From Syntrophaceae bacterium UBA5744 (GTDB lineage Bacteria > Desulfobacterota > Syntrophia > Syntrophales > UBA2192): a DNA stretch of 35,602 nucleotides. The notes under the pieces were generated by a model. The model was not told the DNA's origin. It worked only from the letters and a program-made list of their open reading frames with translations, and searched no databases. Every line of letters starts with the position of its first letter. The first letter of the stretch is position 1. Positions 18,901 to 25,355 of the stretch are shown one piece after another. Where the stretch lies: positions 1,865-37,466 of the forward strand of contig DIFQ01000032.1 in assembly GCA_002419215.1 (NCBI GenBank), given 5' to 3'. The position numbers and the translations under genes were made by a program.

Positions 18901-18917
18901 CAGGAGTTGAGCCATGA
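12957..18917 (+). CDS. Giant multi-PAS/GAF sensor histidine kinase
   Basis: The 1986-residue kinase has no transmembrane segment or signal peptide that I can see, so it should sense cytoplasmic cues. Approximate layout: PAS 114-216, GAF 231-398, then PAS 408-521, 534-643, 658-778, 792-898, 915-1043, 1057-1167, 1182-1293 and 1308-1418. A coiled-coil linker (1425-1471) and PAS domains 1470-1582 and 1595-1706 follow. Most PAS units end in the DITE/DVTE capping motif. The phospho-acceptor is His1734 in SGIVHEINNPNN. The ATPase domain has an N box near 1868 (NLLINAAQAA), DNGCGM near 1905 and GTGLGL near 1932, so it looks catalytically complete. Several PAS units are pairwise near-duplicates. It overlaps the response regulator by ATGA, indicating translational coupling. 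The ligands are unknown. Confidence 0.93.
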   Translation: MNYDRLTKRELIEELTAVKKQLSKTLGKANTTPRNDQRGKRPVQPKKAGNPSSPAGHATERRYRVKDEDGTIRQIYEVVKDVHDRQGTPLYTEGALYEVTNDEGLTGTADTTEQTEIICRFRPDGSLTYVNEAYCRYFGCEREDLQDRNILLTVSEQDRQKVLSQLQNLNPGHPVGTTECRVMNSFGELLWNQWSYRAIFDGEGHILEYHSVGRDITYRKYTQDVLEKRAAILEAMTAAAEGFLKNSAWSDKIEPVLESFGKATGANHVFLFENDVNRDEAVSVRRRYEWFSPAISSVKARKRFLKTRDLATRFSRWVFAKSEGKPIYGTVGQFPDKEVESLALEPTLSIAVVPITVGGRWWGFVGFADYLNEIVWADDEIAPLEAAAGILGAAIDRDEREQKIRGQERFLSNIFDSIQDGIGVLDRDLNIVRTNPVMENWPVASRPLVGRKCYEAIYGREKPCRDCPAQKTLKTGKSVRQIRPAKGPDGTLWMEIFTYPLRDRQNGPMTGVIEYVRDITERVNAEEARKLTEERLQTFLNSTQDVVFLKDEQFRFNFVNGAMCDLLGRKEDEIIGRHDADLYPEGMAEGLRNADLRAMKSGAGVPTVSGSTWGDRVLEGVKFPVNLGDGRIGVGGIFRDVTERKRAEEELANTKILLEQAFEQSPNPMALVSMPDMIIRIANPAIREFLEITDEPSPVGQSLVGMKMSWKDCDLQGNPYPLQELPLPRALMGHKTLNREIMAVTKNGTVRLELVSGVPIYNARGEIQAGFLVCSDITERKRAADRLKQSEERLRTFIDSTKDMVFLKDDQLRFIVANKTGQELLGLREEDILGKTDFDFVPGESAKRWRETDLEALATESGIIETEDNFNGRTMRATKFRIDLGNGRAGVATVIRDVTEQRAAEEAIRESERRLSDIINFLPDPTFVIDAGGKVMVWNQAMEEATGVAAKDMVGKGNYEYSLCFYGERKPSLVDLVLKPDKKREKDYPSLKRKDGRLFAESYKAYSRIRKGEMYASAVASALRNAEGRVVGAIETFRDITDMKKAEASIREREAMLSSILRAAPIGISFGQERVLQWTNAFYQSMTGYGDEQLAGQSTRLLYGSEEEFLRVGKALYGGMRKKDIGSAQTQWRCKEGPMIDVQLTMCPLFPKDLSRGVVVTALDITEKKRTEDALRASEARYRELAEALPVGIYELSHDGIVTYANRTAMEMFGYGQDEVRRGVPFLKVIAPEEHETAIGINRRLLGGATMVVQEYNLVRTDGTRFTGLVMARPMTRDGRVVGTTGVVSDINDLKKAQEALRKNEALLQGILKAAPIGVGIVHDRVIGWVNEHFTRMTGYESDDVIGKNARILYPDDGEYERVGREKYAEIRKGKTGAVETRWRRKDGAVFDVYLSSNAIDARDPASGVVFTAYDITDQKKAADILRFAKEELEKQVTERTRELDITNMLLRVELEEHRKTEEALAEKEQLYRAIVEDQTELICRFNPDGALSFVNEAFCRYFGKSRKELLGTRYRPPIPREDRIAMTKAVKALTPDNHVTHFEIRVELPGHDFRWNLWTTRAIYDEVGRLVEHQAVGRDVTERVRSQQQIQESRNTLRSVFDGISDPLLMVGADLTIIMLNRAALEFFDVDHYRELIGLPCLGHLIERYGRDNAERLSTATGESTPSRFNLTANVKAIRYEEISVYPVRSVDDGKGLAIIRVTDRTKQIIMERELIQNEKLASLGLLISGIVHEINNPNNFIVFNIPILRDYLREILPVIDEHAEKTPWYEVLGMPYADFRVDVMKLLDNIEHGSHRINVTVAKLKEFSRKRDDKGLRAVASAEVINKALSICHTQIRKTVKTFDVDLDPGLAQMTTDPEAIEQVLINLLINAAQAADKEDSLIRLHVYKGDSWKNRLVMEVIDNGCGMDETTIARIFDPFFTTKEEGCGTGLGLYISKNLVESAGGSISVESEPDRGTTFRVIFPDMESRDPEKKNKNDTGVEP

Positions 18918-20284
18918 ATGATTCCATCCTCATCATCGACGACGAAGTCGATTTTCTCGACAGCGTTCGGCGGGGTCTCCTCAGCGCGGGATTGAAAAAC
19001 CTGAGGCTCGAGAGCGATCCCCGTGTCGTGGCGACGGCCGTCCAGAACGGCGAGCACTTCGACATGGCCCTCATCGACATCACGATGCCCTGGATAAACG
19101 GGATCCAGCTGCTCGAGATGATCAAGACCAACAGCCCCGACACGGAATGCATCATGGTCACGGCCGTCAACGAGGCCCGGGTTGCCGTGGAATGCCTCCA
19201 GAAGGGGGCCTACGATTACCTGACAAAGCCGATCTCCCGGGACGAGCTGGTGTCGACGCTGAAACGGGCCATGGAGCGCAGGCGGCTCCTGGAGATCATC
19301 TCCGTCGGCAAGGCGGGCACACTCCCCCAGATCAGGCACAAGGACGCCTTTGCGCCGATCATCACAGAGTCGGAGAAAATGATCCGCCTCCTCAGGGAAG
19401 CGGAGCTGCACGCGGAAAGCGATGTGCCCGTTCTGATCACGGGTGAGAGCGGGACCGGCAAGGAGCTGCTGGCCAGGGCGATTCACCGGTCGAGCCCGAG
19501 GGCGCAGTTCCCCTTCACCTCCATCAACATGGCCTCGCTCACGGGAAGCCTCTTCGACGCCGAGTTCTTCGGCCACACGAAGGGCGCCTTCACCGGGGCC
19601 GAGAAGGACCGGGCCGGGTACCTGGAGCACTCCAACCGGGGGAGCCTCTTCCTCGACGAGATCGGCGATCTGCCCCTGGACTTCCAGGGGAAGCTGCTTC
19701 GGGTGCTTCAGGAAGGCGAGATCATCAAGCTCGGGACCAGCCAGGCGCGCAAGATCGATGTGCGGTTCATCGCGGCGACCAATGCCGATCTGGACAAGCT
19801 CCTGGCCAAGGGACAGTTCCGCAAGGATCTCTATTACCGTCTGAAAGGGGCCTGGCTGCGGATTCTGCCGCTCAGGGAACGAAGGGAGGACCTGCCGGCG
19901 CTCATCAACGCCTTTCTCCGGGAATTCCGCGGCGAGATCGGCGCGGACGTTCTGGAGGAAGACACCCTGGAGATCCTGATGAATTACGATTACCCGGGGA
20001 ATATCCGGGAGTTGCGTTCGATCATCCAGGCGGCATCCAACCTGGCCCAGAAGCGGCCCATCGGTGCGAAACATCTGCCGGATTACCTGAAGGGGCGGAA
20101 AAAGACGGCCCTGCGCGCGCCGGTGACGGCCGACGGCCCCATCGTGCCCCTGGCCGAGACGGAGCGCATCCACATCCTCAAGGCCTACGAGGGTACCAAC
20201 CACAACAAGCTCCAGACGGCAAAGCTGCTGGGAATCGGCCTGAACACGTTGAGGAGAAAACTGGCGTCATACGGGATCAACTGA
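18914..20284 (+). CDS. NtrC-family sigma-54-dependent response regulator
   Basis: The 456-residue protein has a receiver domain (residues 1-120; acidic pocket D9/D10, phospho-acceptor Asp55 in LIDITMP, conserved lysine in TKPI). A sigma-54 activator AAA+ domain follows (about 140-385) with Walker A GESGTGKE at 177-184, an intact GAFTGA loop at 224-229 that contacts sigma-54, and LFLDEIGDLP. A Fis-type helix-turn-helix ends it (about 418-456, KLQTAKLLGIGLNTLRRKL). It should bind enhancer sites and open sigma-54 promoters when phosphorylated by the coupled upstream kinase. Targets are not known. Candidate sigma-54 promoters nearby precede the kinase, the minor pilins, the GspE-N-like gene and the PEP-CTERM gene. 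It could be functionally like PilR or PrsR, but the sequence alone does not settle that. Confidence 0.95.
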   Translation: MNDSILIIDDEVDFLDSVRRGLLSAGLKNLRLESDPRVVATAVQNGEHFDMALIDITMPWINGIQLLEMIKTNSPDTECIMVTAVNEARVAVECLQKGAYDYLTKPISRDELVSTLKRAMERRRLLEIISVGKAGTLPQIRHKDAFAPIITESEKMIRLLREAELHAESDVPVLITGESGTGKELLARAIHRSSPRAQFPFTSINMASLTGSLFDAEFFGHTKGAFTGAEKDRAGYLEHSNRGSLFLDEIGDLPLDFQGKLLRVLQEGEIIKLGTSQARKIDVRFIAATNADLDKLLAKGQFRKDLYYRLKGAWLRILPLRERREDLPALINAFLREFRGEIGADVLEEDTLEILMNYDYPGNIRELRSIIQAASNLAQKRPIGAKHLPDYLKGRKKTALRAPVTADGPIVPLAETERIHILKAYEGTNHNKLQTAKLLGIGLNTLRRKLASYGIN

Positions 20285-20296
20285 GGCACTGGCAAG

Positions 20297-20347
20297 CCCG
20301 GGCCGGCAGGACAGAGTTTCCTGTCTATACCGGCCGGGTTGTTTTCA
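20297..20347. terminator. Bidirectional hairpin between convergent operons
   Basis: CCCGGGCCGG pairs with CCGGCCGGG (one bulged base), and an inner GACAG / CTGTC stem extends it. It is followed by a T-rich stretch on the plus strand. It lies between the response regulator stop and the PilX-like stop. Confidence 0.6.
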
Positions 20348-20376
20348 TCGATTGTCGAGATCGCCTGTCGGCGCTT

Positions 20377-21522
20377 TCAGAATACCTCCGACCAGCGCAG
20401 GACGGTGAGAGGCATCTTTCCAATCACCTGGTGAAGGGCGCTGTTCGAGTGGAGGATCACCACGTTGCCGCCGATGTCGTCGACGGATCCCGTGCCGCCC
20501 GCGAGGATTCCCCCCGTCACGTTCTTTTCCCCGCCGCCCGTAAAGCTCAGTGACCCGCGAACCAGGATCGGGCCGTACCACTGGAAGCCGCCGTTGAGCT
20601 CCAGGTTGCCGTCCACCATCAGCATGCCGCACCCCATGGTTCCGCCGGCGAGCTTGACGTTTCCGTTGATGTAAACGACGTTGTCCGCGGCGCATGCAAG
20701 CGGGGACTGGGGCGTGGCCCCCGCCGTGGGCGTCCCCCAGTTCATGCCCGTCATTGTGCCCGTCGAGTTGAGGCTGAAGTTGGCCCTTGCCTTGTTGGCG
20801 TCGATCATGGTCCCGACATCGATGTCTTTGGTGCTGTTCGTCTCGGTGGGAGGAGTGCCGAGAACGGTGGGGCTCCCGTTTGTCGAAATTGTGCCCTTCG
20901 AGATGACGCCGGGACCCGTTTCTGTTCCCTCGTTGCCGGAAATGTAGGTGGAATTGCCCTTCAGCACGAGGTCATTTTTGGTATAGAGAGCCGAGATGGT
21001 GGTGATGGGAGGCGTCCTTGCCGCCTCGATCCGGACTGACTTGGCGGCCCCGCTGTTGCGGCCGATGGAGGTGATCACGTAGATGGGCTCGCCCGTCGTC
21101 GTGCTTTCCTCGTACTTGCCGTCCTCGTTGGTGTCTCCCCACCGCAGCACCTGCCCTGTGGCGTTCACCTTGTGGACGATCTTTACCGTGTAGTTGAGTC
21201 CCGAGACGCTGCTGTAGAGGAAGTGATTGCTGTTCGAGGAATCATAGCCCATCTGCTGGCAGCGGCTCGGCGTACCGATATAGGCTTCCCACGTCGTGCT
21301 GGACGGGCTGTTGTCGGTGATCAGGGCTGTCGAAACGGGGCTCATGCGCGCCCTCGCCTCCTCGGTGCCGCTTTCGGCGATCGAGAAAGCCTGCTTCATG
21401 GATCGGTCCGTTCCGGCGACTTTCAGATCCGACGTGATGGACAGGGAGGCTATCGCCGAAAGGATCAGGACCATCCCGATCAGCAGCAGGCAGGTAACCA
21501 GTGCGAACCCTCTCTCGTTCAT
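20377..21522 (-). CDS. PilX-like minor pilin / pilus assembly protein
   Basis: This 381-residue protein has the PilX-type N terminus: a short charged leader, hydrophobic helix (about residues 6-28, ALVTCLLLIGMVLILSAIAS) and the following SDLKVAGTDRSMKQAFSIAE, where the glutamate-rich AESG segment is characteristic. The C-terminal half (from about 170) has repeated strand-and-turn units (YINGNVKLAGG, MVDGNLELNGG, LVRGSLSFTGG) that look like a beta-helix, as in other deltaproteobacterial PilX proteins. It should be a periplasmic or tip component of a type IV pilus or pseudopilus. It is the third gene of an operon, 11 bases after the PilW-like gene, and ends at a shared terminator. Confidence 0.82.
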   Translation of the reverse strand: MNERGFALVTCLLLIGMVLILSAIASLSITSDLKVAGTDRSMKQAFSIAESGTEEARARMSPVSTALITDNSPSSTTWEAYIGTPSRCQQMGYDSSNSNHFLYSSVSGLNYTVKIVHKVNATGQVLRWGDTNEDGKYEESTTTGEPIYVITSIGRNSGAAKSVRIEAARTPPITTISALYTKNDLVLKGNSTYISGNEGTETGPGVISKGTISTNGSPTVLGTPPTETNSTKDIDVGTMIDANKARANFSLNSTGTMTGMNWGTPTAGATPQSPLACAADNVVYINGNVKLAGGTMGCGMLMVDGNLELNGGFQWYGPILVRGSLSFTGGGEKNVTGGILAGGTGSVDDIGGNVVILHSNSALHQVIGKMPLTVLRWSEVF

Positions 21523-21533
21523 GATTGTATCTC

Positions 21534-22094
21534 CTAAAAATTCATGTTTCTGGGGGTGATGTCCGACTTCAGCTCGAAGCGCTTGTAGTCGGCCGTAAGG
21601 GGGTCGATGGCGGAGCTGCGCACGATCAGGTTCAGTGTCACCTTCCGGATGGCGGAAAGATCCGCCGGCGCCTGGGTGGTCGAGCCGTCCTTCATCGTAT
21701 AGGTCAGGGTGAGGCTATCGATGTGTTCGGCCAGGACGCTGCCGTTGCGGCTGATGGATTTATTGTCGCTGTTGAAGGCATAGGTGATATCCTCAGCGCT
21801 TCCGGAAATGCTTCCGTCCTGGTTAAGGTCCGCCAGGATGCGGATGGAGCCCGCCGTGGCATGCGAGATGCCCGTGAACGCCGTACCGGAGCTCCGATAG
21901 CCCGCCATCCGGATTTCTTTCGTCATCGAGGCAAGCGCCGTCCGGGCCCGGTGAACGGTATCCACCGTCAACACCTGCATGGTCGTCGTCCGCGCCTGGG
22001 AGGAGAAGAAGCTCGCCATGCCTGCCAGGAGGATGACCGACACGGCCATCACGATAAGCAGCTCTGTAAGGGAGAAGCCCCCCTGCTTTTTCAT
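21534..22094 (-). CDS. PilW-like minor pilin
   Basis: The 186-residue protein starts MKKQGGFSLTELLIVMAV. The prepilin peptidase site is G|FSLTE with glutamate at +5, followed by one hydrophobic helix. The start at 22094 gives the usual six-residue leader. An ATG at 22136 with a purine-rich upstream stretch is an alternative giving a 20-residue leader. The globular part is acidic and threonine/serine-rich (DLNQDGSISGSAEDITYAF, a possible EF-hand-like calcium loop) and ends with a predicted strand region (VTLNLIVRSS). It lies between PilV- and PilX-like genes, the standard order, and should prime or cap pilus assembly. Confidence 0.82.
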   Translation of the reverse strand: MKKQGGFSLTELLIVMAVSVILLAGMASFFSSQARTTTMQVLTVDTVHRARTALASMTKEIRMAGYRSSGTAFTGISHATAGSIRILADLNQDGSISGSAEDITYAFNSDNKSISRNGSVLAEHIDSLTLTYTMKDGSTTQAPADLSAIRKVTLNLIVRSSAIDPLTADYKRFELKSDITPRNMNF

Positions 22095-22231
22095 GGGGCG
22101 CCTTATTGCATCACTTGCATGGTTACGTTGCTTCATGTCGCTTCCCCGGGGCTTTGATGAAACGGTTATTTTCGAACGACAATCCATATCTGCAGTATCG
22201 GTTTTTTGCGAATTTACTTAATGCCCTGACC

Positions 22232-22582
22232 CTACAGCGTCACCACAACGGACGTGTTCGTGGTTCGGCCATTCGACATGATGGAGAGGGCAACGGTCTT
22301 CATGTTGCCGTTCGTCGTCACAGTCCAGCTCCTTGTGTAATAGACACCGCCCTTAATGATCGAATCCCCGCCCGTGGCGATACTGTTGTAGGGTGTCTGC
22401 TTGATCGCCTCCACCTTGTCCTGGAGAAGAGAACTGGCCACGGATGTCGACTTGTCGGTCTGCATGGCTGCCATGGTTACGCCGATATGTCCGGCCATAC
22501 CGAGAAGAACGACGCAGATGAGAAACATTGCGACCACACACTCGACCAACCCAATACCTTTGTTCCCTTTGATCTGTTTCAT
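22232..22582 (-). CDS. PilV-like minor pilin
   Basis: The 116-residue protein begins MKQIKGNKGIGLVECVVAMF. Cleavage is expected after NKG with glutamate at +5 (IGLVE), then a single hydrophobic helix to about residue 35. The short C-terminal domain contains WTVTTNGNMKTVALSI, typical of PilV. The start has GGGGGA 7-8 bases upstream. It is the first gene of the PilV-W-X operon, 27 bases after the predicted sigma-54 transcription start. It is shorter than many PilV proteins. Confidence 0.8.
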   Translation of the reverse strand: MKQIKGNKGIGLVECVVAMFLICVVLLGMAGHIGVTMAAMQTDKSTSVASSLLQDKVEAIKQTPYNSIATGGDSIIKGGVYYTRSWTVTTNGNMKTVALSIMSNGRTTNTSVVVTL

Positions 22583-22620
22583 GACATCGTCCCCCTTGTT
22601 TTTGTTGCCCGACTCCTATC

Positions 22621-22635
22621 GCATCGATTGTACCA
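22621..22635 (-). promoter_or_regulatory. Candidate sigma-54 promoter of the minor pilin operon
   Basis: On the minus strand TGGTACAATCGATGC has -24 GG and -12 GC exactly 10 bases apart and two departures from TGGCAC-N5-TTGC. The predicted start near 22609 precedes the pilV-like ATG by about 27 bases. Sigma-54 control through PilR is well known for type IV pilin genes. Confidence 0.6.
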
Positions 22636-22953
22636 GGGCGGGGGAATCGATAAAATTTAATAAATATCAAGCATTTAGGTGGATCGTAGCCGTATGCGGG
22701 ATGGAGAAAGCAAGGCCCGAGAGGATGCCAAAACGGCACAGGGCTTTTGAATTGTTGAATGAGGACAATGAGTTGAAAAAGCCGGATCAAAGTGGATGAG
22801 TTCGGATTCGCAGCCTCAAAAGCGAATTCAGGCCTGATGGGTTCCCGAAATGAATGCCATCCTGGTATACTCTATCGAGGATTCCCCTGAGGCGTTGTGA
22901 TCTGCGATTTAGAATCCGATGAAAATGATTCACTCCGCCACCCTCTCCTTTAT

Positions 22954-22974
22954 CCCCTCCCGTCGAGGGAGGGG
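22954..22974. repeat. CCCCTCCC-GTCGA-GGGAGGGG palindrome
   Basis: A perfect 8-bp dyad with a 5-base loop. A related CTCCCTCGACGGGAGGGG sequence lies at about 11168, so it is part of a dispersed family. Confidence 0.6.
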
Positions 22975-23062
22975 AAACGAGAGAGCTGTTTCTTATGAGC
23001 AACAAACCCCGACTTCGTCCGGAGTTATCGATAAAAGAAACAGCCGGCGGAATCTAAACCAT

Positions 23063-23174
23063 GGGTCATCGCGAGCGTAGCGTGGCGATCTTCGTTATTT
23101 CATCCTGAATCGTGGATTGCCACACCTCGCGATCCTTCGACAAGCTCAGAACAGGTGCTCGGCTCGCGATGACC
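23063..23174. repeat. Dispersed TCATCGCGAGC...GCTCGCGATGAC element
   Basis: Terminal inverted sequences (ggtcatcgcgagc and ggctcgcgatgacc) flank internal gtggcgatc and gattgccacac pieces that are also inverted relative to each other. A ccttcgacaagctcagaac segment lies between them. This is a common intergenic element in deltaproteobacteria and related genomes. Confidence 0.65.
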
Positions 23175-23197
23175 TTTCTTCGATCTGTTTCTTTAGG

Positions 23198-23233
23198 AGC
23201 CACGGACCCCGTTCCCAGAAGGGGTCCGTGGCT
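23198..23233. repeat. Perfect 13-bp hairpin element
   Basis: AGCCACGGACCCC and GGGGTCCGTGGCT flank a 10-base loop, then CGCAATGA as at the end of the preceding element. It is probably another member or half of the same repeat family. Without a T-run it is not a classic terminator. Confidence 0.6.
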
Positions 23234-23364
23234 CGCAATGATGCAACGATGTTGTTTCTGAGGAAGACGACGATTTGATATCCAGGGGATTTGCCGGGGA
23301 AAAATGCCATGAGGACCGAGGTCCGGGAGGCGAAACCGGGTCCCGGTCCCCATGGCGAATGGGG

Positions 23365-23640
23365 TCAGAATGAGGCGATCAGCCAGGCCGCAGTGACGGA
23401 AAGGATGGCGGCAGCCGTGAAGAGACGGCCGTCGTCGTTGAAGGCGCGCTCGGTCGTTCTGAAACGAATTCTTTTCACGACCACTTTCTTCTTTACGACA
23501 GGCGGCGCAACGAGAACGTTCATTGTCAGATTCTCGATGTAAAGGGATGGCGAATCGTTTCCAGCCCGAACCGGGTCGAGATAGACTTTCCGCAGTCCGT
23601 TGCCGCTTCCGCTCACGATTTCCAGTTCATGCTGTGCCAT
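23365..23640 (-). CDS. Small tail-anchored protein of unknown function
   Basis: The 91-residue protein starts MAQHELEIVSGSGNGLRKVY. The ATG at 23640 has GGGGAT about 8 bases upstream; an earlier in-frame start at 23712 is less likely. The middle is very basic (PPVVKKKVVVKRIRFR). The last 19 residues (LFTAAAILSVTAAWLIASF) form a C-terminal transmembrane anchor, so the body should face the cytoplasm. I do not recognise the family. It lies 68 bases after the GspE-N-like gene on the same strand and probably shares its sigma-54-type promoter. Confidence 0.6.
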   Translation of the reverse strand: MAQHELEIVSGSGNGLRKVYLDPVRAGNDSPSLYIENLTMNVLVAPPVVKKKVVVKRIRFRTTERAFNDDGRLFTAAAILSVTAAWLIASF

Positions 23641-23708
23641 GGGTTCATCCCCGTTTGTATCCTGATTTGATCTGTAATTGTGTGTCACTGCTCGCCAACG
23701 TACCGGGA

Positions 23709-24005
23709 TCACCTGTAATTGGTCTCCCCATAGGGGTCATAGCCTCGGATGAAGACCTTCTCGACCTCGATCTCGTCCCCCATGATAATAGTGATCTTTT
23801 TCTCTTTGGGCAGGACCTTCCAGAGATCCGTGAGCCAGTGAAGCGATTTCTCGGTGACAACCACCTTGATCTCCGTCGATGTATCTTCAACAACGACAAT
23901 CCGGTTGTTCATGGAGAACCTCTCCCCGATCAGGCCCTGAAGGGACGGCGAGAGAGCGAAATTCCGGAGCGATACTTCTTTCATTTCTTTATTTGATTCT
24001 TCCAT
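23709..24005 (-). CDS. 98-residue protein, possibly a stand-alone GspE/MshE N-domain-like protein
   Basis: The protein starts MEESNKEMKEVSLRNFALSP at ATG 24005, with GGAGG upstream at a rather long spacing of about 12 bases. Its order of elements (a hydrophobic strand NRIVVVED, a helix SLHWLTDLWKVLPKE, a strand KKITIIMGDEIEVEKVF, then an RGY ending) resembles the small alpha/beta domain at the N terminus of GspE/PilB-type ATPases, some of which bind c-di-GMP. This is a pattern impression, not a database match. It is the first gene after a sigma-54-type promoter. A role near pilus or secretion machinery is inference. Confidence 0.55.
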   Translation of the reverse strand: MEESNKEMKEVSLRNFALSPSLQGLIGERFSMNNRIVVVEDTSTEIKVVVTEKSLHWLTDLWKVLPKEKKITIIMGDEIEVEKVFIRGYDPYGETNYR

Positions 24006-24056
24006 GGTTATTTTGCCTCCTCTGAAGTTCTCATCTCATTGTTGCACTCCTTCTGA

Positions 24057-24071
24057 GCATCGGCCGTACCA
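24057..24071 (-). promoter_or_regulatory. Candidate sigma-54 promoter of the GspE-N-like operon
   Basis: TGGTACGGCCGATGC on the minus strand has GG and GC 10 bases apart. It shares TGGTAC-N5-ATGC with the minor pilin promoter at 22621. The predicted start near 24045 lies about 40 bases before the gene. An ATCAAT-ATA-ATTGAT dyad lies just upstream (about 24091-24105) and could be an activator or bending site. Confidence 0.55.
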
Positions 24072-24264
24072 ATTGCTCCTCACTTTGATAATATCAATTA
24101 TATTGATGCTTTACGTGAAAAAGGGGAAAGTCGGGGAGGGTGGGGGAGCGCTCCGGCGATAGGCCAGAACGGGACTGTCAGATAAAATTGGTCTATGATT
24201 CAGGGTCCCTGCAGATACACATGTCAAATCGGCACAGTCTGCCTTTGGCCCCAAACGAGTCCTG

Positions 24265-24918
24265 TTACCAGTCGATCCGTATGGATCGGAGCGTTTCCCT
24301 GGCGGACCGGTAACCCAGGGCGGCGGCTTTCTTCAGGTCTTCCATGGCCTCTTTGGCCATACCGAGGTGTCGATGGGCAACGCTTCGAATATAATAAATC
24401 TTGCCTTCTTCCGGTTCCAGATCGATGGCCCTGCTGAAGTCCTCGACGGCCTGCTGCAGGTTGCCGATCCTTTCATAAGCCATTCCCCGGTTGAGATAAG
24501 CCCTTGCATAGTCGGGATCCAGGCGGATTGCCATGGCGAAAGACCTGATCGCGCCAGGTATATCGTCGGTGGTGAACAACAGAAGAAAGCCCTGATCGAA
24601 CCACTCACGGGCCGTGAGCGGTGCCGGTGGCGCCGGTGTCTGCGTGGGAGGTTTTCGCAACCGATCGAGAAACCTTCTGGGGGAGGCAGGCGGAAGCACT
24701 TGATTCTTTTTGTCGGTTACTCTTCTGCCGAGCCCGGGCTGTCCTGCCTCGCTTTTCCGAACCGGGTCTATATCGATGTCGACCCACCGGTCTTCAGAAA
24801 GCCGGTAAAACTGCCTGATCCTGCCGGTCCGGATCAAATCGTTGAGGGTGACATCGTCGACGAGGCCTTCCCTGTTGTTTCGGTATCTCACGGAGATGAG
24901 CGTGTCCATGACATACAC
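24265..24918 (-). CDS. TPR protein with an N-terminal GYF-like small domain
   Basis: The 217-residue protein has two parts. Residues 1-50 (LISVRYRNNREGLVDDVTLNDLIRTG then IRQFYRLSEDRWVDI) resemble a small domain often found in short Geobacter proteins of the GSU3473 type, from memory. A proline-rich linker (about 75-102) leads to three tetratricopeptide repeats (about 103-206), with AYLNRGMAYERIGNLQQAVE as the clearest. No signal peptide is seen, so it is probably a cytoplasmic scaffold. The start (ATG 24918 or 24909) lacks a strong ribosome site. It lies on the same strand as the microprotein upstream and the GspE-N-like gene downstream. Confidence 0.75.
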   Translation of the reverse strand: MYVMDTLISVRYRNNREGLVDDVTLNDLIRTGRIRQFYRLSEDRWVDIDIDPVRKSEAGQPGLGRRVTDKKNQVLPPASPRRFLDRLRKPPTQTPAPPAPLTAREWFDQGFLLLFTTDDIPGAIRSFAMAIRLDPDYARAYLNRGMAYERIGNLQQAVEDFSRAIDLEPEEGKIYYIRSVAHRHLGMAKEAMEDLKKAAALGYRSARETLRSIRIDW

Positions 24919-25025
24919 CCGGGATCGGTGATGATGACGCCGTTTGCTTCCCTGCCGATGAACGCTTCCGGTCTCGATCGATGTTTTTTATTAAATCGGT
25001 GTCTGACCGTTTCCTTCTCTTCTCT

Positions 25026-25184
25026 TTATCCCAAAAAGGAACGGATCGCTTCCAGGACGTGGTGCATCTTGTTGGCGATGGCGGACATATCGACTGACGA
25101 GGGGATGTGGACCAGGTTCATTTCCTTGAGACCGAATAAGAGGCCGGAAATCCCGGTCGCGATCATGAGGATTCCGCGAATCAT
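25026..25184 (-). CDS. 52-residue membrane microprotein (hypothetical)
   Basis: A short frame reads MIRGILMIATGISGLLFGLK and ends AIANKMHHVLEAIRSFLG. The first 20 residues are hydrophobic and the C-terminal half looks amphipathic. GGAG lies about 12 bases before the ATG, which is long. It is 107 bases upstream of the TPR gene on the same strand. Evidence for coding is composition and context only. An overlapping 86-codon frame in another phase is less plausible because it is rich in R, H, D and P. Confidence 0.45.
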   Translation of the reverse strand: MIRGILMIATGISGLLFGLKEMNLVHIPSSVDMSAIANKMHHVLEAIRSFLG

Positions 25185-25212
25185 GGTGAATCATGTCTCC
25201 AGAAATTGATTT

Positions 25213-25228
25213 TGGGATGCTTATCGCA
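25213..25228 (+). promoter_or_regulatory. Weak sigma-54-like sequence upstream of the DivIVA-like gene
   Basis: TGGGATGCTTATCGCA has the 10-base GG-to-GC spacing but departs from consensus at several places (GAT for CAC, TCGC for TTGC). It lies about 120 bases before the gene. I list it because of the other sigma-54 candidates nearby, and it could easily be chance. Confidence 0.25.
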
Positions 25229-25355
25229 GATTTATTCGGAAAATACGACAAAAATCTTACGTCCGATATCAGCCGGAACGTTAAGAATATCGTAAAAAAA
25301 CCGATCAGGTAGATATGGGGCGCCGTCAGAGCAGCCCGTGCCGGGGAGTCGAAAA

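Larger units (their letters stand above)
22636..23364. other. Long gap upstream of the minor pilin operon
   Basis: No gene was recognised in this stretch apart from the repeats listed separately at 22954, 23063 and 23198. Around 22680-22850 the sequence is unremarkable. No TGTAA dyad like that upstream of the PEP-CTERM gene was seen here. Confidence 0.4.
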
